Shown piece by piece: positions 1 through 7,553 of a stretch of 64,000 bases of DNA. Source of the DNA: CADCVT01 sp036389485 (GTDB taxonomy: Bacteria > Actinomycetota > Thermoleophilia > Solirubrobacterales > Solirubrobacteraceae). The translations under genes and the position numbers were made by a program. A model generated the notes under the pieces. It was not told the DNA's origin, made no database searches, and saw only the letters and a program-made list of their open reading frames with translations. Position 1 is the first letter of the stretch, and each line of letters starts with the position of its first letter. The DNA is taken from assembly GCA_036389485.1 (NCBI GenBank), contig DASVPR010000055.1, positions 62,001-126,000 of the forward strand, in the 5' to 3' direction.

Positions 1-2571
1 GAGGGCAAGCCCGACCCGACGAACCCGGAGGTGACCGGCGGGCCGAGCGCCGGCCGGAACGGCGGGATCACCGAGTACGAGGCGGTCCAGCGCGCGTCCA
101 AGCGGCCCGAGGTCAAGGACGGCAACAACTCCCACCGCGGCGTCTTCTACGCGGTCGACGACGAGGAGAAGAAGGTCCTCGCCGGGCCGCAGGAGACGCG
201 TCAGGACCTCATCGACCAGCTCGACGACAAGGTCGATCCGCCCGGCAACGCGAAGCCGGAGCTGACCTCGGAGCAGCGCGAGCGCGCGAAGATCGTCGAG
301 GTCAAGGAGGGCACCGTCCTCGTCCGTTGCGAGCAGCCCGACGAGGCGTCCGACAAGGAGAAGTCCGACTGCTGGTTCGTCCTCGCCGACAACGTCGCGC
401 TGCGCGGCACCGAGGTCAAGGAGCCCGAGCAGAACTTCGACCAGGGCCCCGGTGGCTCCGGCCAGCCGATCGTCACGTTCAAGTTCACCGACGAGGGCCG
501 CAAGAAGTGGGAGCAGGTCACGAAGGAGATCGCCGAGCGCGGGCAGCGCAACTTCCTGCCCGGCAGCGACGCCGCGAGCGCCGCGCAGCACTTCGCGATC
601 GTCCTCGACGACGAGCTGATCTCGACCCCGTTCATCGACTTCCAGCAGAACCCGAACGGCATCGACGCCGCCAACGGCTCGCAGATCGAGGGCGGCTTCA
701 CGATCGAGTCCGCGCAGGAGCTCGCGAACCTCCTGAAGACCGGCGCGCTGCCGGTGCGGCTCGAGCTGATCTCGCAGTCCCAGGTCTCCGCGACGCTGGG
801 CGAGCAGGCGCTGGACGAGGGCCTGCTGGCGGGCGCGGTCGGCTTCGGGATCGTCGCGCTCTTCCTGCTGATCTTCTACCGGATCCTCGGCGTGATCGCG
901 GTGCTGGCGCTGACGGTGTACTCCGTCTACTTCTTCGCGCTGATCAAGCTCATCCCGATCACGATGACCCTGCCGGGCATCGCCGGCACGATCCTCACGA
1001 TCGGCGTCGCGGCCGATGCGAACATCGTCATCTTCGAACGCGTCAAGGAGGAGATCCGCGGCGGGGCATCCGTGATGCGAGGCCTTGCCACGGGCTACAA
1101 GAAGGGCCTCACGGCGATCATCGACGCGAACGTCGTCACGATCATGGTCGCGTTCATCCTGTTCGTGCTCGCGACCGCCGGCGTCCAGGGCTTCGCGTTC
1201 ACGCTGGGCGTCGGCACGATCGTGTCGCTGTTCACGGCGGTCCTCTTCACGCAGGCGATCGTCGGGACGCTCGGGCGCTCGAAGGTGCTCGCCAGCCCGA
1301 GCGCGCTCGGCGCGGGCAAGGCCCGCAAGCCGATCACGTTCGACTTCATGGGCTGGTCGAAGTGGTTCTTCTCGATGTCGGGCGTGATCCTGCTCGTCTG
1401 CTCGCTCGCGCTGGCCGGCAAGGGGATCGACTTCGGCATCGACTTCGAGTCCGGCACGCGGGTGCGCGTCGCGCTCGAGAAGAAGACCGACGAGGAGGGC
1501 GTGCGCAACGCGCTGCCCGGGGCCCTGCGCGACGCGGAGATCCAGAAGGTCGAGGATCCCGCGCTCGGCGAGAGCGGCTTCCAGATCTCCACCGAGAAGC
1601 TGCAGCCCAAGCAGGTCTCGGCGGTCAACGAGGCGCTGGAGAAGGAGTTCGGGTTCCGCTCGCCGCCGAACACGCAGTCGATCGGCCCGACGTTCGGCGA
1701 GACCGTCGCGAGCAACGCGTGGAAGGCGATCGTCGCGGCGCTGATCGTGATCAGCGTCTACGTCGCGCTGCGGTTCGAGTGGAAGTACGCGGTGCCGGTG
1801 CTCATCGCGCTGGCGCACGACCTGCTCATCACCACGGGCGTCTACGCCCTCATCGGCCGGGAGGTGACGACGTCGACGGTCGCGGCGCTTCTCACCATCC
1901 TGGGCTTCTCGCTGTACGACACGATCATCGTGTTCGACCGCATCCGCGAGAACGTGCCCCGCATGCCGCGCGCGACGTACTCGCAGATCGTCAACCGGTC
2001 GATGTCCGAGGTCATCGTGCGCTCGCTGGCGACGACGTTCACCGCCGGCCTGCCCGTGCTCTCGCTGATGCTGTTCGGCGGCGAGACGCTGCGCGACTTC
2101 GCGTTCGCGCTGCTCGTCGGCACGATCTCGGGCACGTACTCGTCGGTGTTCATCGCGTCCCAGGTGCTCACGCACTGGAAGGAGCGCGAGCCCGCGTGGC
2201 GCCGCCGCCGCGCGCTGATCGCGGGCGAGCACGGCGGGGTCGTCCCGGCGTACGCGACGGGCCCGGCGGGGTCGGTCGTCGAGCCCGAGGCGCCGCGCCG
2301 GGAGCGCCGCTCGATCATCGCGCCGGACGACCCGCAGCGGGGCGTCTCGCGGGAGGAGTTCGATGAGATGGTGCGCGACCTGCACGCGGATCCGCCGCCG
2401 GCTCAGACCGCGGTCAAGGAGCCGCCGGCGCCTGCCCCCGCGCCGAAGCCCGCGCCCGAGGCGGATCCCGCCCGCGACGCCGACCCCTCCGAGCTCTACA
2501 TGAAGGACGACGCGCCGAAGCGGTCGAAGTCGCAGCGCAAGAGCCGGCGCAAGCACGGGAGGCCGCGGTAG
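1..2571 (+). CDS. secDF: Protein translocase SecD-SecF fusion (5' end outside the window)
   Basis: Membrane component that uses the proton gradient to assist SecYEG-dependent protein export. The reading frame is open to base 1, and the first transmembrane helix and N-terminal GLDLQGG-type motif of SecD are missing, so the gene starts upstream. The visible part begins in the SecD periplasmic domain, passes through the SecD transmembrane block (about codons 275-430, with the GVAADANIVIFERVKEE signature), then a complete SecF half with its own first helix, DFESGTRVRV motif and a second block containing GFSLYDTIIVFDRIREN. The C-terminal ~110 residues are a cytoplasmic Pro/Ala/Lys-rich tail that most SecF proteins lack. 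SecD-SecF fusions occur in several bacterial groups. It is followed without a gap by a small membrane protein gene. Confidence 0.97.
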   Translation, partial: EGKPDPTNPEVTGGPSAGRNGGITEYEAVQRASKRPEVKDGNNSHRGVFYAVDDEEKKVLAGPQETRQDLIDQLDDKVDPPGNAKPELTSEQRERAKIVEVKEGTVLVRCEQPDEASDKEKSDCWFVLADNVALRGTEVKEPEQNFDQGPGGSGQPIVTFKFTDEGRKKWEQVTKEIAERGQRNFLPGSDAASAAQHFAIVLDDELISTPFIDFQQNPNGIDAANGSQIEGGFTIESAQELANLLKTGALPVRLELISQSQVSATLGEQALDEGLLAGAVGFGIVALFLLIFYRILGVIAVLALTVYSVYFFALIKLIPITMTLPGIAGTILTIGVAADANIVIFERVKEEIRGGASVMRGLATGYKKGLTAIIDANVVTIMVAFILFVLATAGVQGFAFTLGVGTIVSLFTAVLFTQAIVGTLGRSKVLASPSALGAGKARKPITFDFMGWSKWFFSMSGVILLVCSLALAGKGIDFGIDFESGTRVRVALEKKTDEEGVRNALPGALRDAEIQKVEDPALGESGFQISTEKLQPKQVSAVNEALEKEFGFRSPPNTQSIGPTFGETVASNAWKAIVAALIVISVYVALRFEWKYAVPVLIALAHDLLITTGVYALIGREVTTSTVAALLTILGFSLYDTIIVFDRIRENVPRMPRATYSQIVNRSMSEVIVRSLATTFTAGLPVLSLMLFGGETLRDFAFALLVGTISGTYSSVFIASQVLTHWKEREPAWRRRRALIAGEHGGVVPAYATGPAGSVVEPEAPRRERRSIIAPDDPQRGVSREEFDEMVRDLHADPPPAQTAVKEPPAPAPAPKPAPEADPARDADPSELYMKDDAPKRSKSQRKSRRKHGRPR

Positions 2572-2865
2572 ATGGCTGCGCTGGCCTGGGTGATGATGGG
2601 GATCGCCATCTGGCACTTCACGGTGTTCCTGCCCGACCGGTTCTGGGGCGGGATCGTCGGCGCGTTCCTGTGGTCGATCATCGGCGCGCTCGTGTTCGGG
2701 TTCGTGATCCACGGCCTGAACTTGCCGAGCGAGGACGACACGACTCTGATCAACGCCCTGGAGGCGATCCCGGGCACCGCGCTCGGGCTCGGTGTCTGCT
2801 GGCTCATCGGGGTGCGGTCGGAGGACGACCACGCACGCTCCGACGCGTTCGGCCGCGCCTCGTAG
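2572..2865 (+). CDS. Small membrane protein, function unknown
   Basis: 97-residue protein starting at the base after the secDF stop codon, so it is probably co-transcribed and possibly translationally coupled. Three hydrophobic segments are visible (about residues 3-20, 24-46 and 67-85), separated by a short polar loop (PSEDDTT), with a charged C-terminal tail. The arrangement resembles small GlsB/YeaQ-like or other three-helix membrane proteins, but I cannot assign a family. Its position suggests a link to membrane biogenesis; that is inference only. Confidence 0.75.
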   Translation: MAALAWVMMGIAIWHFTVFLPDRFWGGIVGAFLWSIIGALVFGFVIHGLNLPSEDDTTLINALEAIPGTALGLGVCWLIGVRSEDDHARSDAFGRAS

Positions 2866-2869
2866 CGCG

Positions 2870-3361
2870 ATGATCCGGCCCGCGCGGTCGGAGGACGCGG
2901 CCGCTGTGGCCGCGATCTACAACGAGGGGATCGCGGATCGGGTCGCGACGTTCGAGACCACGTCGCGAAGCGCGTCCGACGTCGCGGCATGGCTCGGCGG
3001 CTCGCTTCCCGTCGTCGTCGCGGAGCGCGACGGCGAGGTCGTCGGGTTCGCGCGCGTCTCGCCGTACTCGGACCGCTGCGTGTACGACGGGGTGGGTGAG
3101 CACGGCGTGTACGTGGCGCGAGCGGCCCGGGGGACCGGGCTGGGCCGCGCGCTGCTCGAGGCGCTGTGCGCGGCCGCTTCCGAGGCCGGGCTCTACAAGC
3201 TCACGGCGCGGATCTTCGACACGAACGCCGCCTCGCTCGCGGCGCACCGAGCGGCCGGCTTCCGCGAGGTGGGCGTGCAGCGCCGGCACGGGCGGCTGGA
3301 CGGCGAGTGGCGCGACGTCGTGCTCGTCGAGCGGCTGCTCGGCGACGCGGCCCGTGACTAG
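2870..3361 (+). CDS. GNAT N-acetyltransferase, phosphinothricin acetyltransferase-like
   Basis: 163-residue acetyltransferase. The N-terminus (MIRPARSEDAAAVAAIYNEG) and the sequence ERDGEVVGFARVSPYSDR are typical of the Pat/Bar subgroup of GNAT enzymes, which acetylate small amines with acetyl-CoA. The acetyl-CoA loop is visible as RGTGLGRALLEAL (motif A), followed by NAASLAAHRAAGFREVG. ATG 2870 is chosen over an upstream in-frame start because it begins exactly at the conserved family N-terminus and lies just after the preceding gene's stop. Its stop overlaps the convergent gene by 4 bp. The exact substrate is unknown. Confidence 0.9.
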   Translation: MIRPARSEDAAAVAAIYNEGIADRVATFETTSRSASDVAAWLGGSLPVVVAERDGEVVGFARVSPYSDRCVYDGVGEHGVYVARAARGTGLGRALLEALCAAASEAGLYKLTARIFDTNAASLAAHRAAGFREVGVQRRHGRLDGEWRDVVLVERLLGDAARD

Positions 3362-4353
3362 CTCGCGCCGCCCGCGCGGATGCGCTCGATGATCCAGCCG
3401 ATGCGCTGCTCGGTGTCGGCGCGGTTCGTGTGGGCGAGGTACGGCTGGCCTCTCGTCGCCGCCCACGGGACGAGGACGTCGAAGTCGAGGCTCTTGATCA
3501 GCTCGAGGCTGTCGAGGTACGCGGCGCGGTCGCTGCTCTTCAGCACCGCCGCGACCCATTGCCCGTCGTCGAGGTAGATGGTGTCGCCGGTGAAGAGGAC
3601 GCGGTGCTCGCCGGTGTCCCAGAGGTACGCGGTCGCGCCGGGCGTGTGGCCGGGCGTCGGGATGACCTCGAAGTCCTCGTCGAGGACGTGGCGGCGGGAG
3701 AACGCCGCGCGGACGCCTTCGACCGTGTGCGCGTCGCCCTCGTGGACGAAGAGGGGCGCCTTCGGCCGGTCGGCCTCGGCGGGCGGGAACATCGCCTCGT
3801 GGCCGTGGTTGAGGTACCAACGCGTGGCAGATTCGGTTGGGGGCAGCTGCGGCGCGCTGTAGATGAGGATGTCGCCGCGGGCGCGCTTGAGGGTGAACGC
3901 GCGGATCGTCAGGTCGTGGCCGAAGGGGAGAGGGTGCGGCTCCGAGGCGACGAGTCCGGTGACCGCGCGCGTCGTCGCGCGCTCGTAGTTGAGGCGCAGC
4001 AGCGCGATGACGTCCTCGACGTCGGCCTGCGTCGCGATCGCGCGCGCCGCCGGCCCTTCGCGGCCGGGGAACACCGGATGCTCGGTGATCCGGTCCTCCG
4101 CGCGCAGCTGCTTCCAGACGTCCTTCGGGAAGCTGAAGTGGGCCGCGCGATCGCCGTGGAGGTGCCCGATCTCGCGGCGCCCGACCTTGAACGCCAGCTC
4201 CCCGCGCCGCCCCGGTCCCGCCTCGACGCCCGGCCACGAGGTGACGGCCTCGGTGATCTGCCTCGCCGCCCCGGCCGCGCCCGCTTCGCCCGCCGCGGTG
4301 CGCCGCCCGATCGCTGCCGCTCCGGCCGCCGACAAGTCCACTTTCGATGCCAT
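3358..4353 (-). CDS. Luciferase-domain (DUF5519-like) / metallo-beta-lactamase-fold fusion protein
   Basis: 331-residue protein with two parts. Residues about 35-125 resemble the small 'luciferase' domain (DUF5519; GHLHGDRAAHFSFP, then DVEDVIALLRLNYERA). The rest looks like a metallo-beta-lactamase fold: the HTPGATAYLW and LFTGDTIYLDDG motifs are present. The canonical HxHxDH metal motif is absent; the nearest equivalent is LNHGHEAM, so metal binding may be altered. A GTG 9 bases upstream (4362) is an alternative start, but the likely -10 element covers it, favouring the ATG at 4353 and a nearly leaderless mRNA. It is divergent from soxR with a SoxR box between, so it is probably the SoxR target. 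Substrate unknown. Confidence 0.82.
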   Translation of the reverse strand: MASKVDLSAAGAAAIGRRTAAGEAGAAGAARQITEAVTSWPGVEAGPGRRGELAFKVGRREIGHLHGDRAAHFSFPKDVWKQLRAEDRITEHPVFPGREGPAARAIATQADVEDVIALLRLNYERATTRAVTGLVASEPHPLPFGHDLTIRAFTLKRARGDILIYSAPQLPPTESATRWYLNHGHEAMFPPAEADRPKAPLFVHEGDAHTVEGVRAAFSRRHVLDEDFEVIPTPGHTPGATAYLWDTGEHRVLFTGDTIYLDDGQWVAAVLKSSDRAAYLDSLELIKSLDFDVLVPWAATRGQPYLAHTNRADTEQRIGWIIERIRAGGAS

Positions 4354-4360
4354 GCCGCCC

Positions 4361-4391
4361 ACCGTACAAGTTCAAGTAAGCTTGAAGTCAA
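4361..4391 (-). promoter_or_regulatory. SoxR-type promoter and SoxR box between soxR and the MBL-like gene
   Basis: Reading the minus strand, TTGACT (4386-4391) and TACGGT (4361-4366) are separated by exactly 19 bases, the long spacer known for SoxR/MerR-activated promoters. Inside the spacer is the perfect inverted repeat TTCAAG-N4-CTTGAA (4371-4386), matching the known SoxR box core (CTCAAGTTAACTTGAG). The expected transcription start falls at about 4354, next to the ATG at 4353. The soxR start codon (4392) directly abuts the -35 element, so SoxR bound here could also repress its own gene. Confidence 0.85.
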
Positions 4392-4856
4392 GTGCGCGAG
4401 ACGGACCTCCTCACGATCGGCGAAGTCGCGCGCCGCAGCGGCGTCGCGGCGTCCGCGCTGCGGTACTACGAGTCGCGCGGGCTGATCACGTCGGAGCGCG
4501 TCGGGGCCGGGAAGGGCCACCGGCGGTACCCGCGGCGCGTCCTGCGCCGGATCGCGTTCATCGTCTTCGCGCAGCGGGTCGGTCTGACGCTGGACGAGAT
4601 CGCGGAGGAGCTCGCGAAGCTCCCGCCGGATCGCGCGCCGACGCGCCGCGACTGGTCGCGCCTGTCCCGCGGCTGGAGCGACCGCATCGACGCGCGGATC
4701 GCCGAGCTCGAGCGCCTGAAGGCCGGGTTGACGGAGTGCATCGGCTGCGGCTGCCTCTCCCTCGACCGCTGCCGCCTGACCAACCCCGGCGACCGCGCCG
4801 CCGCCGCCGGCCCCGGGCCGCGGTTCTGGCTCGGCGACCGCCCCCGCCCGGCCTGA
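4392..4856 (+). CDS. soxR: Redox-sensing MerR-family activator SoxR
   Basis: 154-residue regulator with an N-terminal MerR winged helix (LTIGEVARRSGVAASALRYY), a dimerisation helix (about 84-112) and the SoxR iron-sulfur motif C116-X2-C119-X-C121-X5-C127. These cysteines bind the [2Fe-2S] cluster whose oxidation by redox-active compounds switches the protein to an activator. The start is GTG at 4392, which places the helix-turn-helix at the usual distance from the N-terminus. The only target visible here is the divergent MBL-like gene behind a consensus SoxR box. As in other actinobacteria, there is no soxS. Confidence 0.95.
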   Translation: MRETDLLTIGEVARRSGVAASALRYYESRGLITSERVGAGKGHRRYPRRVLRRIAFIVFAQRVGLTLDEIAEELAKLPPDRAPTRRDWSRLSRGWSDRIDARIAELERLKAGLTECIGCGCLSLDRCRLTNPGDRAAAAGPGPRFWLGDRPRPA

Positions 4857-4910
4857 TCCTCGGGGACCGGTCCACCCGGTTCCGTCCGGTCCCGGCTGCA
4901 CCATCCCGCC

Positions 4911-7553
4911 GTGACCGTCGGCACTCCGACCCTCTTCCCGACCCCACCCGAAGCCCCCGTCCCCGCGGCGCCGCCCGCCGACGCTGCTCCCGGCGCGGCC
5001 CCTCCGCCCGCCGACGCTGCTCCCGGCGCAGCCCCTCCGCCCGCCGACGCTGCTCCCGGCGCGGCCTCTCCGCCCGCCGACGCTCCTCCCGGCGCGGCCC
5101 CTCCGCCCGCCGACGCCCGTCCGCCCGCCGACCCTCCGCCCCCGGAGCCCCCTCCGCGGCCGGTCGCTCGGATCGAGGTCGCTCCTCTGCGGGTCGCCGA
5201 CGTCCTCCGGCTCGAGCGGGAGCTCGGGGTGAGTCATGTCGTGGCGCAGGCGCTCGTGCGCCGTGGCCTCTCCGACCCGGACGCGGCCCGGCGGTGGCTG
5301 GCGGCGGACGAGGCTCACCCCGCTTCGGCGTTCGACGGGATTGGAGAAGCGGTCGAGGTCGTCCGGCGGCACGTCGCGCGCGGGTCGCGGATCACCGTCC
5401 ACGGCGACTACGACGTGGACGGCGTCTGCTCGACGGCGATCCTCGTCCGCGCGCTGCGCCGGCTCGGGGCCGACGTCGACTGGTTCCTCCCGAGCCGGAC
5501 CGAGGACGGCTACGGCCTCAACGCGCGGACGGTCGAGCGGCTCGCGCAGCGCGGCACGCACCTGCTCCTCACCGCCGACTGCGCGATCACCGCGGTCGAC
5601 GAGGTCGCGCACGCGCGCGCGCTCGGCCTCGACGTCGTGGTCACCGACCACCACTCGCCGCGCGCGGACGGCTCCCTGCCGGAGGCGCCGATCGTCCATC
5701 CGGCGCTGTGCGGCTACCCGTGCCCCGACCTCTGCGCCGCGGGCGTCGCGCACAAGCTGGCGGAGGCGCTGGAAGCGGCGGCAGACGAGGACCTCGACCT
5801 CGTCGCGCTCGCGACCGTGGCGGACGTCGTGAGGCTCCAGGGCGAGAACCGCCGGCTCGTCCGCGCCGGGCTGAAGGCGCTCGCGGCGACGTCGAAGCCG
5901 GGGCTCCGGGCGCTGATGCGCGTCGCGAAGGTCGATCCGACGCGCGTCGACGCGACGGCCGTCGGGTTCCGCCTCGCGCCGCGGATCAACGCGGCCGGCC
6001 GGCTCTACCGCGCCGACGCCGGGCTCGAGCTCGTCCTCACCGAGGATCCGGAACGCGCGCGGCAGGTCGCCGAGGAGCTCGACCGCGTCAACGCCGAGCG
6101 GCGGCACACCGAGCAGCGGATCCTCTTCGCGGCCGAGGCTCAGGTCGCCGAGCTCGGCGCGCGCCCGGCGTACGTCCTCGCCGGCGAGGACTGGCATCCC
6201 GGCGTGGTGGGGATCGTCGCGAGCCGCATCGCCGAGCGCTACCACCGGCCGGCGGTGCTCATCGCGCTCGACGGCGACTCCGGCACCGGGTCGGGCCGCT
6301 CCGTCCCGGGCTTCGACCTCCTCGCGGGGCTGAACGCCTCCGCCGCCCACCTCCTCCGCCACGGAGGCCACCGCGCCGCGGCCGGGCTCGAGATCGCGCG
6401 GGAGGAGATCGACGCCTTCCGCGCGGCGTTCGAGGCCTACGCGGACGAGCACCTGACCGAGGATCTGCGTCACCCGACGGAGCGCGTCGACGCCGTCGTC
6501 GCCGGCGACGAGCTCGGCCTGTCGCTCGCCGAGGAGCTCGAATGCCTCGCGCCGGTCGGCCAGGGCAACCCGTCCGTGAAGCTGCTCGTCCCGGCGGCGA
6601 CACTGACCGACCCCCGCCCGATGGGGGAGGACCGGCACGTGCGGTTCACGGTCGAGACCGGGGGCGTCCGCGCGCGGGCGGTCGCGTTCGGCACCGCAGG
6701 GAAGATCCCGTGCGACGCCACCGGCCCGGTCGACGCGACGTTCTGCCTCGAGGTCGACGAGTGGAACGGCACGGTCGAGCCGCGGCTCGTCCTCCGCCAC
6801 GCGAGGCCCGCGCAGCCCGCGGACGTGCGAGTGGTGGGGGAGCGAGCCGGCGAGGCCGCGGCTCCCGGCGCCGCCGCCTCCGCGCCTCCCGGCACCGCGG
6901 CCTTCGCGGCTCGCGGCGCCGCCGCTCCGTCGCGGCCCTTCGCGATCCTCCCCCTCGGCGGCGCGCGCGACCGCCGCGGCGGCGGCATCGCCGGCGTGGT
7001 GACGTCGCTCGTCGCCAGCGGCGAGCGCGTGCTGGTCGTCGCCGCCGACGCGAGGCGCCGAGCGAAGCACCTCGCCGGCCGCTTCGGCGGCTTCGACCTC
7101 ACCGACCACGAGGCGCTCGAGGCCGACCCGCAGCTCGCCGCGGGCTACGACCATCTCGTCGTGCTCGACCCGCCGCCGTACGACGGGCTCGCGGCCGAGC
7201 CCGGCCCGCAGGTCCACCTCGCGTACGGCGAGTCCGAGATCGCGTACGCCCTCGCCGCGCACGAGCACCGCTACGACCTGCGCGCCCCGATCGCCGCGAT
7301 CTACCGCGCGCTGCGCGCCGGAGACTCCCTCGCGCGCTGGGACATCGACGTCGCCGAGCGCGCACTGCGCGTCCTCAACGAGCTCGGCCTCGTCGACGGG
7401 CTTTCCGTCCATCCAACCCCCGAACGCACCGAGTTGGAGCGATCGGCCGCCTTCCGGGCATATACCCTGAAGCTGGAGGACGGAAGGCGATTCCTGACGA
7501 GCCTGACACCAACGGGAGCGGCAACGGCGCCGGAGGCAGCGGCGGCGGCGTGA
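4911..7553 (+). CDS. recJ: Single-stranded-DNA-specific exonuclease RecJ
   Basis: 880-residue 5'-3' exonuclease of DNA repair and recombination. Catalytic DHH-family motifs are clear: HGDYDVDGVCSTA (motif I, about residue 163), LLLTADCAI, DVVVTDHHSP (DHH motif) and the DHHA1 motif with GSGRSVPGFDLL and HGGHRAAAG. An OB-like domain follows (about 520-640), then a C-terminal region (about 680-870) like the extension in long RecJ proteins. The GTG start at 4911 is followed by an unusual Pro/Ala-rich N-terminal tail built from 11-residue repeats. The stop overlaps the rel start as GTGA, implying translational coupling. The N-terminal tail is probably disordered and dispensable for catalysis (inference). 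Confidence 0.95.
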   Translation: MTVGTPTLFPTPPEAPVPAAPPADAAPGAAPPPADAAPGAAPPPADAAPGAASPPADAPPGAAPPPADARPPADPPPPEPPPRPVARIEVAPLRVADVLRLERELGVSHVVAQALVRRGLSDPDAARRWLAADEAHPASAFDGIGEAVEVVRRHVARGSRITVHGDYDVDGVCSTAILVRALRRLGADVDWFLPSRTEDGYGLNARTVERLAQRGTHLLLTADCAITAVDEVAHARALGLDVVVTDHHSPRADGSLPEAPIVHPALCGYPCPDLCAAGVAHKLAEALEAAADEDLDLVALATVADVVRLQGENRRLVRAGLKALAATSKPGLRALMRVAKVDPTRVDATAVGFRLAPRINAAGRLYRADAGLELVLTEDPERARQVAEELDRVNAERRHTEQRILFAAEAQVAELGARPAYVLAGEDWHPGVVGIVASRIAERYHRPAVLIALDGDSGTGSGRSVPGFDLLAGLNASAAHLLRHGGHRAAAGLEIAREEIDAFRAAFEAYADEHLTEDLRHPTERVDAVVAGDELGLSLAEELECLAPVGQGNPSVKLLVPAATLTDPRPMGEDRHVRFTVETGGVRARAVAFGTAGKIPCDATGPVDATFCLEVDEWNGTVEPRLVLRHARPAQPADVRVVGERAGEAAAPGAAASAPPGTAAFAARGAAAPSRPFAILPLGGARDRRGGGIAGVVTSLVASGERVLVVAADARRRAKHLAGRFGGFDLTDHEALEADPQLAAGYDHLVVLDPPPYDGLAAEPGPQVHLAYGESEIAYALAAHEHRYDLRAPIAAIYRALRAGDSLARWDIDVAERALRVLNELGLVDGLSVHPTPERTELERSAAFRAYTLKLEDGRRFLTSLTPTGAATAPEAAAAA
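4971..5135 (+). repeat. 33-bp tandem repeat encoding PPADAAPGAAP units in RecJ
   Basis: Five consecutive 33-bp units (4971-5003, 5004-5036, 5037-5069, 5070-5102, and a diverged one to 5135). The first two differ at a single base, showing recent duplication. Each encodes the 11-residue unit PPADAAPGAAP. Because units are a multiple of three, copy number can change without breaking the recJ frame. Confidence 0.95.
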
